In this document: in pieces, positions 1-10,249 of the stretch
Numbering within the stretch: position 1 is the first letter of the stretch
Layout: each line of letters starts with the position of its first letter
NCBI GenBank assembly: GCA_949987705.1
Contig: OX465286.1
Span: forward strand, 12,567,092-12,631,091
Source: Thereva unica
Lineage: Eukaryota > Arthropoda > Insecta > Diptera > Therevidae
Direction: 5' to 3'
DNA length: 64,000 bases
Program-made: the position numbers and the translations under genes
The notes under the pieces: generated by a model
The model's input: only the letters and a program-made list of their open reading frames with translations
The model's database searches: none
What the model was told of the DNA's origin: nothing

Positions 1-17
1 TATCCGATATTAGCATT

Positions 18-1098
18 CTAGGGATCTTTTTATAACGGGAAAACTCCTAAAAGTGTTGCAGGTACGTATGAAATTTGCAGTTAACCAACATATGATCTTT
101 TATTTGCAGTCATTCCTAAGTTTGCAAGCAGCAAGTTAAGTCTAACTTTTAATGTTTATAAAGGTGTTTCATAACAAGTGAATTAGTGAATTTTGGTAAA
201 AGAGTGTCGAGAAAAGCATTACATTACCAAAAAACTAAAAAAAAGTGCATTACTGTTTAAAGAAAACTGTTTTAAAGTTAACATTGTGCTAATTGTGAAA
301 ATTTTAGAAAATGGGTCCCGCAAAGGACATAAAATCCCCAAAAAAAGTGTAATTGTGGATTTACTAAAAGCTGCATAATTTTCCAATCGAGCTATAGCAA
401 GATTGTGCAAAGTTTCTGTATCTACAGTTGACAGAGAGGCTAGGAAACTGTCTGGATTATACCCTGGTAGGCAAAGAAAATGAAGAAGCTGCCAAAAGGA
501 AAGTCTGATTTCACCAAGAGAGGATCGAAAAATAATCTATACAGCCGTCCAACATAGCAGAGCATCAGCCCGTGCTCTTACAAATATCCTTAAGGATACG
601 GGAATTGCGATATCAACGACAACATTGCGCCGAAGATTATGGGAAGCTACGGGTTAAAATGTAGGCGTCGTAAAAAAGGCGGCTTATTTGGGCTAGAATG
701 CATCAACACCTTACGGTTGATGATTGGAAAAACGGTACATTACATTTTGCTTTTATAAATAATCTTTTTAACTAACATTTTTAAAATGAGAAGAAACGGA
801 TACAAAGTTTTGATTTAATAGGTCATCTTTAGTGGTGAATGCCGCTTGCAAGCGGTGACAGAGATGGCTCAATTTGTTAGGAGGAGGCCTGGGCAACGCT
901 ACAAGGAGGACTGCACCATCAAAACCATTAAACATCCCCCTTCAATAATGATTTGGAGCTGTATTACCGATGGAGGCCCTGGGCCAATTTATTTTGCTGA
1001 TGGCACAATGAGGCAACAGCAGAATAAAAACGTGTTGTCAGATGTTCTGCTGCCGTATATAAATTCTCTACTATACGTAAAATCCCACTACGTAATAG
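18..1098 (+). mobile_element. Degenerate Tc1/mariner-like element, copy 1
   Basis: This is a broken DNA transposon. The sequence from the shared start (CATTCTAGGGATC) is nearly identical to a second copy beginning at 58632, so the two define a family. A helix-turn-helix segment (residues like SNRAIARLCKVSVSTVDREA) can be read around 380-450 through stops. The open frame from 846 has the Tc1 catalytic-core style SIMIWSCITDGGPGPIYFADGT. Several stops and frameshifts make it inactive. Relative to copy 2 it keeps about 150 nt between the leader and the helix-turn-helix region, and it breaks off near 1098 where unrelated repeat sequence begins. The 5' terminus may lie outside the window. Confidence 0.75.
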
Positions 1099-1352
1099 TC
1101 TGGCGCACGCCAAAACAATTGGGAATCCCAAAAACGATTTTCCATTGGCAGTTAGAGAGTCCCAAATCCCACAACGAATGTACATTCGAAAAGAAAAGTG
1201 TGGTGAAAAACCCAAATCACCCGCTCATTTATATACCCAATCACAATTCATCCGTCTCACTTTGTCACTCCTGTCGTGATCAGATTGAGGGAGTATTGTT
1301 GCCCGTAAACGAATTTCGAAGGACGTGCGCTTGTATTTTATCCATACATGAA
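1099..1352. repeat. Repeat segment joined to Tc1-like copy 1; shared with 7.2, 58.4 and 59.7 kb
   Basis: It opens with GGCGCACGCCAAAACAATT, which also occurs at 58451 and, in reverse complement, near 7295-7312. There it belongs to a Helitron-like 3' end. It ends with a block starting GCCCGTAAACGAATTTCG (1301-1352), which recurs at 3013-3062 and near 59800-59860. It has no coding content. It replaces the part of the Tc1-like transposase present in copy 2, so the junction at about 1098 is chimeric. Confidence 0.6.
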
Positions 1353-1354
1353 AT

Positions 1355-1382
1355 CAGGGGCGGCGCTTTCATAGATACTCCG
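1355..1382 (+). repeat. Stub of hAT-like MITE terminus
   Basis: CAGGGGCGGCGCTTTCATAG matches the terminal inverted repeat of the complete hAT-like MITE at 3250-3683. Only the terminus is present here. Confidence 0.5.
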
Positions 1383-1429
1383 AAAAAAAATCTAAATTGC
1401 TTCCGTGCCTTCATTATTATGTATTAAAG

Positions 1430-3012
1430 GAACTGCACAGAGTCAGTGTACCTTTTTCCATTGTCTTCTGCAAGATGCGGCCAATCCAATTCAATTTTGT
1501 TCGTGCTAAAGAGAAGAGGTGGATAGAAGAAGAGAAACTTGTTTCCTGAAAATGGTGACTGTGCTAATTCTTTGTAAAGAAGGGGGAAGATCATTCCAGA
1601 GTCTAATCGCGTGCACAAAAAAGGAACGACTACCAATTCGAGACAGATGAGATGGAATAAAGAATTTAAGTGATTTAAAGGTTAAATAAGGAAGTCGGAA
1701 AGGTAAGAAGGGCTTTTAGCATAAAAAAAAACTTTATGTAGAAGAGCTAGCGCCACAATATCGAACAGATGATATATGATCTGACCTTCTCTGGTGGAAG
1801 ATAAAGCGTAAGCAATCATTGAATGCAACATTAAGTCGTTCACGTATAGTGGGTGATAGGAGACTGCCATGAAGCCAGAGCTAGCGTAATGGCCCATAAA
1901 TTTTGGAGAGCATTAGTGAGACTTGATCACCGCAGGTCAGTTTACCATTAATAGCAATGCCAAGATTATGGACCCGATCAACAATGGGAAGAGGAATGTT
2001 ACCCAGCGTAGAAAGACGACTAAGCACAAGTACTTGTGATTTTTTAGAGTTTAATTTAAGGTAGTTGAAAGCACTCCACTCATTTATTCGAGATAGAGTG
2101 CTATTCAGGTCAGAAATACAAGAAACAATTTGGCAAGAAGGGCAAGAGGTATACAGTTGGAGATCATCAGCATACAGATGAAAGGAACAGTGGCCGATAG
2201 TAAAAGGTAGATCATTGATATACAATGAAAATAGTAGGGGACCAAGAATTGAACCTTGTGGAACACCAGAAGGCACCTGTAGAAGAGAGGAGATAACATT
2301 GTTATGACGAACACATTGAAAACGGTAAGATAGCAAAAAGGAGAAAAGCCGCGTAGCAGACGAAGAGAAATGATAGCGCTAACTTAGTTTGGAAAGTAGA
2401 ATCGCATGCACCACCGAGTCGAAGGCTTTCGAGAAATCAAGAAGCACTAATATTGAAACGTCGCCTTTATCAAGCGCAGAACGAATGTCAGTTATTACCT
2501 TTAGTATAGCGGTTTCACAACTATGATTTTTACGGATTTACCAGATTGATATTTCAAAATAAAGCTATTAGATTCAAGGTATCACAGGACTTGGATGTAA
2601 AGAATTTTCTCAAAGGCTTTTGCAAGGAAAGGAAGAATTCTAATGGGACGGAAATCTGATATATCTGCAGGAGAAGATTTTTTCGGTAAAGGGATCACTA
2701 TGGCTTTTTTCCACAACAAGGGAACTTGGGAAGTAGTCAAGCAGTAATTAAAAACATGCGTGATGATATCTAAAATTAAAGGAGCGGAGGAGCTTAAAAA
2801 AGCGTGGAGATATTTCATCAAAACCGATGCAGTTGGAGGAAATAGAGTAGAGGAGTATTTTAATAACTTCCGAGGAGTCCACAAAGCAAAGTAAAAAGTA
2901 AAAACCATCAGTGCTATGTAGAAGAACTGAGAAAGATCGGGAGATAGAGGAAGCAGGAGGGGATTGAATGAATAAGGCATTTAGGAGGTCTGCATCGATA
3001 TCAACAGTTGCC
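1430..3012 (-). mobile_element. CR1-like LINE fragment (reverse transcriptase part)
   Basis: Read on the minus strand, 2336-1881 encodes GVPQGSILGPLLFSLYINDL followed by LYADDLQLYT, the RT palm motifs of non-LTR retrotransposons. Upstream pieces (2980-2582, 3000-2748) hold the RT thumb-proximal motifs (FNYCLTTSQVPLLWKKA, then PLPKKSSPADISDFRPI). The frame is broken several times and the endonuclease is missing. The same family occurs at 35091-36171 and 40745-47660. The 5' side abuts the GCCCGTAAACG repeat at 3013. It is a dead 5'-truncated copy. Confidence 0.8.
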
Positions 3013-3062
3013 CGTAAACGAATTTCGAAGGACGTGCGCTTGTATTTTACCAATACATGAAA
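3013..3062 (+). repeat. Dispersed 50-bp repeat (GCCCGTAAACGAATTTCG)
   Basis: Near-identical to 1301-1352, and related to 59800-59860 (with a short insertion there). It lies between the LINE fragment and the hAT MITE. Confidence 0.6.
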
Positions 3063-3249
3063 TGTTAATGTGTGTGGAATTCTCATTTCCAATTTAAAGG
3101 GTCGGCTAACGTACTTATTTCTTGGCACTAAACTTGATTTTGAAAAAGACTTCCTCGCGATGGTCATCAGCATTGAAGGAGAATGTGGTGGTGGAAAAAG
3201 TAAAGTGTGTCTTTTCTTAACAAAATGTATGAATAGTAATAGATGATGG

Positions 3250-3683
3250 CAGAGCTGGCGCTTGGATATTTTGCGCCCGGTGCACCATATACCATATTGC
3301 GCCCCATAAGTTGTTCATTTATGAAAGCAGTGAAGGACAATGGAAAAAGACACAAATACTCGCTGAATGGGAGAAATAATATTCATAGTTTGCGTAAAAT
3401 TTAAGATTGTAAAGCATAAAAAAGATTACATAGGAAGATTCACATGGGTCAACATCTCACTTTTTGAGTAAAATCTCGAGTAACATGGCTTGAGTTAAAT
3501 TTTATGAAAATCTCGAAACTAAAATCTTGGGAAACTTCTTGCACGTGGAGAAGTAAAATTACCCCGGTTTTGGACAAATTTATGTATTTTTTTTTTCAAG
3601 GTTTAATTTTTTTTTAAATCTGAATTTCTGAAATTGCACCCGGTGTAAGTGCACCATTCGCACCTATGAAAGCGCCGCCCCTG
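3250..3683 (-). mobile_element. Complete hAT-like MITE with 8-bp TSD
   Basis: The ends are inverted: CAGAGCTGGCGCTTGG on the left, and on the other strand CAGGGGCGGCGCTTTCATAG from the right. The element is flanked by a perfect 8-bp duplication, GATGATGG (3242-3249 and 3684-3691). CAGGG termini plus an 8-bp TSD are hAT hallmarks. The 434-bp body has no transposase, so it is non-autonomous. Related copies or ends occur at 1355 and 9679-10058. Confidence 0.85.
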
Positions 3684-3747
3684 GATGATGGTGTGTCGAG
3701 CCTGACCGAACCTGGATTTACTAACATTATTATAGAATACTTAATTT

Positions 3748-3905
3748 TCAAACGGGTGAATTTGATTTCCAAAAGGGTGAATTAATTCTATTTTCAAAAG
3801 GGTGAATTTAATTTGCAAAAAGGTGAATTTCATTTGCAAACGGGTGAATTTAATTTGCAAAAAGGTGAATTTAATTTGCAAATGGGTGTGAATTTAATGT
3901 GAATA
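3748..3905 (+). repeat. Tandem repeat, about 22-bp unit
   Basis: Roughly seven imperfect units of the form TTTGCAAAAAGGTGAATTTAAT follow each other. Substitutions lie mainly in the AAAAAGG/ACGGG part. It has no coding potential. Confidence 0.8.
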
Positions 3906-5440
3906 AACTGTATCTGTTGTTGTTATTGTATTTTAATTTTATTTATATTTTTAATTAATTTTTTTTGAATTGATTTGTTAATTGTTGCTTAGTTTATTTA
4001 TGTTTTTAGTTTTATATAATATATTTCTTCTCAGAATAATGAAAATATTTTTATTTTATTTTTTTCTTTACTTTTTCTCAAATATATAATTAAATATATC
4101 TTTGAAGTTTTGTTTTGTTTTTTTTTTATATTTTTAAAATATATGTATATATGTATGTATATATTATCATATTGTTTTGTGGAAGAAATTTAGTTATAGT
4201 GAATAGGTACTTTCGAAGAAGGATTATGAGTTGTGTGTGTGTGTGGGACGAGGACAGTTTGGTTTATAGGAAGGAAGATAAATCCTATATTTTAAACAGC
4301 TTTATTATATTATATAAACAACGATGGATAATAGGTTTTGTTTTTTTTCTCTGCACTTTTATTATTTCTTATAATTAGCGTGGACTTAAGATTTTGTTTT
4401 GTAGTTTTTTGTATTTTTTTTATTTTTATTTTTTTTTTGTTGGAAAAATTAACTTTTTGGTGTCAGTTTTTATGTTATCGTGTGTGTGTTTTTTATTGTG
4501 TTAATCGCTTAAACTAACAGTAGTGATTTTTTTGATTTTTTATTTTTTATTTTTGAAACAATTACTCTTCTTCTGGCAGTGAAATGGACTGTAGATTTAA
4601 TTTTAAATTTAATTTTTCACTCTTTATATATATTTATATTTAATTTTTTCTTGTTTAAAAATTGATTCACTTTCACAAAGATTCAAAGTATAATAACTTA
4701 AAAGGACAATGGGCAACAATAGAGTGGTAATTTTATGAAGATTAGTAATTACTATTGTATTCATGTTTTTTTAATTTAGATAGTCACAACTAGGGAATCC
4801 AATCCCGCACCTTTTATGCATAGAGGACATTTTCTTTTTGAACAAGGTATTCTGAAATGCCTGTGATTGATCTTGATGCATTGATGCTGCGCATTCAAAA
4901 TTCAGTCTGACAAATTTATTAACAAAAATTGTCAGCCAGACAAGTTTTAATAGACCGAAAAGATCTTAAAATTTATTTAAAACAAAAATCAAGGAGGTGT
5001 TATGAAGTGCATTTTTATAATAATAAAAAAAAAGAATTTATAACATAATGTCGTGTCAGAAGCTAATTAACAAAAATTGCCAGACAGACAAATTTTTTCA
5101 AAAATGGTTCATTATTTACTACAAATTGTATAAATTTCAGACAGGTGTTTTGGAAAATAAAATCATTGTTTTTTAACACAATTCAAAAATTCATAAAAAA
5201 TTTAAAACAATAAACAAATTTTTACTAGTCTGGCGGGCGTTACATGTATTTTGCATGTTTTTCAGCCAATCTCACTTTATTCTTTTGAGGTGTTCGATGG
5301 GGCACCTTTTTTTGTCATGGGAGCTTAGACTATGTCGCCAAAGAATTCATTTTAATTGCAAACTAGTTGTGCTTGTGATTATTGTGAAACCAGTTTGAAA
5401 TTGGGGATTGCAAATCAGTCTCAGACTCGTGAGCGGAGAA
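3906..5440. other. AT-rich non-coding stretch
   Basis: Long T/A runs, GT and TATG microsatellite patches and no supported gene. The short ORF at 4115-4378 is a by-product of T-rich composition. ACTAGGGAATCCAATCCCGC near 4790 recurs in inverted orientation near 34135-34156. Confidence 0.6.
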
Positions 5441-5544
5441 CCTTACAATCCACAAAATTTAAATTCGTTAGTTGAAGATATCTGCCTACTAAGTAATAAC
5501 ACAAAATCGCCTAAGTATAGTTATGTACGTTAATCCTAAAGTGA

Positions 5545-6040
5545 TCAATTACTGAGTTTCCATGCAAAGTTGACCCTGGGTTAGCTCAGAGTAATCGCCC
5601 ATGGAAACGAGGGTTGAGTAAAGTTTCGTTAAATCCAAGAAAACCCCACGAAACACATCAGATTAATCCGGGTTTTGCATATGTGTTTGTTTAAGTGTTA
5701 GTCTAAATGTAAAGTTGCCCTACACCTACGACAGGGAATTCCCTACGTGCATTATTGTGTTTCCATGAACCGAGGTAGAGTTTTCGTTGAGTAAATATAA
5801 ACCTCAAGTTAACTCAATGTTGTTTCCAGCACATGACAGCTCTGGGCGAAAGTGACCGATAAGTAATATTACATTTCGTCGCCGTTAGTATATGTGCAGT
5901 AAAGGATATTCAATCGCAGACACATGCAAAAAACTCGACTGAACCGGACTGGTTAACGAAACTTTAATCAACCTCCGTTTCTATGGTCGCCTACTTTGAA
6001 AAAACCCAGGGTAAACACTACATAGAAACACAGTAGTGAG
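5545..6040. mobile_element. Fold-back MITE (about 0.5 kb)
   Basis: The left arm (about 5545-5640: ACTGAGTTTCCATG..., ACCCTGGGTT, ...AGTAAAGTTTCGTTAA) is matched in reverse complement by 5955-6035, giving inverted arms of about 80-90 bp. The left arm and its flank recur as a truncated copy at 33559-33830. No ORF is present. Confidence 0.65.
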
Positions 6041-6264
6041 TGTAAGGGGATTAAACGAGGCAACTGAGTCAGTCAAACAAAGTATTCAGGCCATTTCTTA
6101 ACTACGCTGGAATTGATTCGGCTGGACCCAATAAAGGGGGTATGGGGATGTAGCCCCCCCAAAAGAAAAGGTAAATCCAAAAAGGGGGTAATCGAAAGAG
6201 GAAATTTTAAAAGGGGGGTATGGGGTGCGGAGTCTCCCAATAAGGGGAGTATGGGGGGCGGCGC

Positions 6265-6760
6265 CGCGACAGGGCATTCCTACGTTGGCTTAAAGGAATG
6301 AGTTTGATTGCACGATTTTGCGCCTTGTCGAAACAAGCCAAGGTGCTTTTTGGGGCGACTATCTAGATACACGATTTGTATTCAAGGCGGGGTCAAATGC
6401 AAGATTTGTAGACTGTAGCCAGGACGGCTGGCTGAAGGATCTCTTAAGAAATCCAAGACATTGGGAGACTTGTAGGACGATCACAGTTACTTCCGAGGAC
6501 TGACGGAAAACCTACCGTCTAAGGTGATGATTGATGTAATTATCTGAATATTTTGATTCTCACCAATTACGACTGATGGAATTGATTGACGCTTGCATGA
6601 ACGTGTAATGGACGCCTTAAAGTTACCTCTAGGATGTTAAGAGTTGAGTCAGCCGTTAAGCCAGCTCCAGACTCACGCCGTGAACAACCGCGAGCACGAG
6701 TGTAGATGGTTTTATCGTCTAGTTCGCTCCGTTCTGAGTGGATACCGTGTAAATTCACGG
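6265..6760 (-). mobile_element. Decayed LINE 3' fragment
   Basis: On the minus strand, 6758-6567 encodes a remnant reading ADSTLNILEVTLRR. This matches the LNILGVTLAEDLRW region of the LINE at 50482-55390. The segment 6490-6265 matches the same family's following region (LKRCKFLLQPS..., LDKVQNRA). Heavily mutated. Confidence 0.6.
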
Positions 6761-7189
6761 CATGGGTGTGGAGATGATGATTTACATTCTCTTCACAGAG
6801 GTAGGAGGTAGATATATCGGTGTTATCGAGAAAACTTGGTTAAATTAAGGGAAATTTGTTTCTCTACTAAGATATGGCTAAATCCTACACAAAAACATTT
6901 ATTGCGGCTATACGAGCGTCACAGGTAGCAAAGTATCCCCTGGATTATGTACAGCGTTCGAGCCAGGTGGGTGCGACACCCGGAAAGCCCGTAAACGCTT
7001 GTGCTAGGGTGTATGCTAGTGTAAATACTAGAAATTTTTTAAAATTTGAAAAATCTCACGTGAGATTATGAGGGGAGAGAGGGGGTCAAACCAAATCTCA
7101 CAAAATCTCACCAAGGGGGGAGGAGGAGTCGAAAAATCGCAAAAATCGTAATTAATGGACGACCCCTTACAAATGGATCGGGTGATTTG
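6761..7189. other. Unassigned non-coding DNA
   Basis: I see no gene here. A G-rich/AAATCTCAC patch (7030-7130) contains repeated CTCAC/GTGAG words. Confidence 0.4.
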
Positions 7190-7353
7190 ATTTCTTAAAC
7201 GAACGGAGTGACACTTTTCTTTTCGAATATACTTTCGTGGTGGGATTTGATACTTTCACTGCCCATGGAAAAAGCGATTTTGAAATTCCCAATTGTTTTG
7301 GCGCACGCCATACTATTGGCTTATGAGAGCGAGTCGCACCGGATTTTAGCTAG
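7190..7353 (+). mobile_element. Helitron-like 3' end
   Basis: The segment ends CGGATTTTAGCTAG followed by T, as expected for a Helitron 3' terminus (CTRR before a host T). It is homologous in reverse complement to 58401-58560, where the subterminal hairpin is intact. Here the hairpin (around 7328-7340) has decayed. Parts of the body also occur at 1099-1240. Confidence 0.55.
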
Positions 7354-7958
7354 TAATTATATAAATATTATTTCTATTTTGGAGTGAATACCAGGTCCCA
7401 TACCATTTTGTCCATTGTCCCTTAATGAATTAACGAAAAATAAAAAAATAAAATCGATTATAATTTTTAGTTAGGACTCTCTGTACGTGTTTTTTTTTAT
7501 TTAGATTTGTTTCTCGATTATTAGTATTATTATAAAAAGCATTTTGATAAAATAAGTTGGTTTTTATATATTTATATATAGATATTATTTAAAATATAAA
7601 CTGCAGTACTTCAAAGTTCACAGTAATATTTCCGGTGAAAACATAAAAAAAAACAAATGGAACAGTGTTACCATTGTGATTTGTCAGTTCCGGGTTTTTT
7701 ATTGAAATATAGTATTAAAAAAAGTAATGAATATGAGATTTTAGTGTATACAGATTTGCTTAGGCGCACATATTTAATAAACATTGCATATATAATATAA
7801 ATGAGTATTTATTTATGTTTTTTTTTCGTTATTTTCTCTCTATATAAAATAAAAGTAGGCAGTGCAGGAGCTATTTTATTTTATATATAAAATAGTGGTG
7901 ATCGTGCTATTGTTTATTATTATGTATTTTATTTTCGTTTTAATAAATTATATATAGA
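7354..7958. other. AT-rich non-coding stretch
   Basis: Poly-T and TATA-rich DNA with no supported gene. It ends at the TA target of the Tc1-like element. Confidence 0.5.
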
Positions 7959-7960
7959 TA

Positions 7961-8215
7961 CACTGCGCGACAATTGTTTGACCTCACATGGTTTTTTTTG
8001 GGTTTTTTTTTTGTTCTACATAGGGAGTATCAACTCAAGTGTATTTTTTCTTGAGTACCTAAGTAAAATCTTAGAATTTGCAAGGGGTGCCATGAAATGA
8101 AAATGAACGCTTTTTCAAAATTTTGTCCATAAAAGTCGCGACAACTGTTTGACCTCACTTGAGAATTGATTGAAAAAATAATAGAAAAAGAAGGTAAATA
8201 TTGTTGAAAATTGTT
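7961..8215 (+). repeat. Left IR/DR inverted repeat of Tc1-like element
   Basis: The outer repeat block is at 7964-7990 and the inner at 8138-8165. Both contain GCGACAA.TGTTTGACCTCA. The whole arm is reverse complementary to 11752-11891 plus 10110-10249. Confidence 0.8.
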
Positions 8216-8258
8216 GTCGTGACGTATTTGTAGTGTTATTTAAAATAATAAATAGATC

Positions 8259-9698
8259 ATGGGAAGTGGAAAAAGACTAAATTCCGAAGAAATTGGAAAA
8301 ATTAAAGCGTTTGCCGATGAAGGCTTATCCAACCGGGAAATTGCCGGCAGGCTTGGTAGAAGTGTCAGAGTTGTGAATAATTTTTTGAGGGACCCAGGGA
8401 ATTATGGAAAGAAACAAAAAGGAGGCGTGAAAATAGCAACCACGGTGAGGGAGAGGCGTTCTATTCTGAGAGAGGCATCAAACTCGGCCCTAACAGCAAG
8501 GAAAATAGGACAAAGAAAGGCCACAACAGCGTTTATTCGTACTATCCAAAGAACTTTAAGGCTGATCCACATTTACGACGTCTTCGCTTAAAGAAGAAAC
8601 CGAAATGGACACAACGCTATTAAGAAAATAGGCTCCGTTTTGCTGAAGAACACATGGCATGGACTACAGAATGGGGAAAGATAATCTTTTCGACGAAAAA
8701 CGCTTCTGTTTAGACGGCCCAGACGGTTTTTCACAAAAGAAGAAAGATAGTTGTCAAGAAGACACAGGCGAGAAGCAAGCGTGATGGTCTGCGGTTGCAT
8801 TTCATACAATGGACCCATTCAACTGGTGATACTGGAAGGTACGCAAACAGGGGAAAAATACAAAAATATACTCTCTAGAGCCAAACCCAGTGGGAAAAAT
8901 TGGGAGCGATGCACAGGTGAGTGCACTTGGAGCACTCTCAAGGAAGCTTTCCTGGAGTTTTCATAAATTTTATAAAAAAAAAAGAAAACGGACAATTATC
9001 TTGGTGGTCATAAAATATAACATCTTCGATAGCCCGACTCTCGTTCGATACGTAGGACAAGCAGCTTTGGAAGTGGTTACAATTTAGTTGGGGGACTGCT
9101 TTGGTAAAGCCACTCTCGGGGGCTTGGAAAGAAAAAGGCAACTGCAAAAGATGAACAAAAGAAAATAAAAGCTTTTCGATATTTCTTTTTTAAAAAGCTT
9201 TTTTATAATGCTCCTATAACGCTGTGGAGGAGCATAAAAACGTATGCTCCCCTGCAGTGACATGCAATGTTAAAAAGTATATGGAACTGGTATGGGAACG
9301 GGAGCACTGTAAGCTCCTTTTGAAGTGCTCAAAGATGGCTATTGGAGCACTCCATTTCCCGCCGGGAAGTAATGTTTTCTGAGTATATGCAAAGTAATGA
9401 TTGGATCTTCCAGCATGATTACGCCGCTATTCATACAGCACGTGTGGTTAAAGAATGGTTTGCTGCCGAGAATGTGCCTTCTTTATCTCCGGACCTTAAC
9501 ATTATAGAAAATGTATGGGGATGGATGACGACAAGGCTTTATTCTGACGGGAGACAATTTGAGGACACAGCTGAACTGAGATCTGCCATCGGAGAGGTGT
9601 GGAACGAGATCCCTATGGTCATTATTCACAATTTGTACGATTCATTACCTTGGAGGATGTTCACGCTCATTAACCAGCCAGGGGCGGCGCTTACATAG
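8259..9698 (+). pseudogene. Broken Tc1-like (DD34E type) transposase
   Basis: It starts MGSGKRLNSEEIGKIKAF with a helix-turn-helix segment (LSNREIAGRLGRSVRVVNNFL). The first 110 residues are open, then frameshifts and stops follow. Around 8690-8725 the frame reads DEKRFCLDGPDGF, the region of the first catalytic Asp. At 8750-8870 it reads VMVCGCISYNGPIQLVILEG. The C-terminal part, open at 9342-9698, carries IFQHDYAAIHTARVVKEWF (second Asp) and LSPDLNIIENVWGWM (Asp, then the catalytic Glu). Between the two halves, about 8886-9366, lies an unrelated segment, probably a MITE. The C-terminal frame runs into a hAT MITE at 9679. It cannot make a functional enzyme. Confidence 0.8.
8886..9366. mobile_element. 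Probable MITE inside the transposase
   Basis: About 480 bp separate the two transposase halves. Its ends are loosely inverted (CCCAGTGGGAAA on the left, CCCGGCGGGAAA reading in from the right). The inside repeats GGAGCACT/AGTGCTCC words in both orientations. No clear target duplication was found. Confidence 0.45.
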
Positions 9699-10058
9699 AT
9701 GCAAATGGTGCACTTGCACCGGGCGCAATTTCAGGAATTAGAATTGAATAAAAAAAATTGAAAAGATATTTACCCGACTTCATTTTCATCTATTAAGGCA
9801 ATTCATTTTTATTACCACGATTTATTTTTCTTGTTTAATCTCGATAAAATATTCTGACCGGCTGTCCCCGAACTCATGTGGATCCCGCGGGCGCAAGAAG
9901 TTACACTTTTTTTTTAACAAGAAGGTCATAGCAATCAAACAGGGGCGGTGCTTTCATATGTGCAAATGTTGCACTTGCACTGGGCGCAATTTTGAGGAGC
10001 TTATGTGGTGCAACATTACATACAGCACCGGGCGCACAAAACCCAAGCGCCGGCCCTG
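9679..10058 (+). mobile_element. hAT-like MITE copy
   Basis: Starts CAGGGGCGGCGCTT and ends AAGCGCCGGCCCTG. The flanks are TTAACCAGC and TTAACAGC, close to an 8-bp duplication with one indel. A second left-end-like block (CAGGGGCGGTGCTTTC) lies inside at about 9941, suggesting a nested or duplicated end. Same family as 3250-3683. Confidence 0.65.
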
Positions 10059-10109
10059 TTAACAGCAATGGTGGATATATATTAGAAAATAAATAATATT
10101 AAATGTAAA

Positions 10110-10249
10110 ATGTATTCTGTTATTTTTCTTGCATATTTACCTTCTTTTTCTATTACTTTTTCAATAAATTGTCACATGAGGTCAAACAATTGTCGCGCCT
10201 TTAATGTACAAAATTTTGAAAAAGGGGTTCTGGAAATTCATTGACGCAA
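10110..10249 (-). repeat. Right IR/DR arm of Tc1-like element, inner half
   Basis: In reverse complement it matches 8060-8215, including the inner block with GCGACAATTGTTTGACCTCA. It is cut from the outer half by the Transib-like insertion. Confidence 0.75.

Noticed and set aside
846..1427. 193-codon ORF as a single protein
   Set aside because: Only the first ~75 codons belong to the Tc1-like transposase. The rest translates non-coding repeat and a hAT terminus.
4115..4378. 87-codon ORF with hydrophobic start
   Set aside because: T-rich low-complexity DNA gives Phe/Tyr/Ile-rich frames. No homology recognised and no gene structure.
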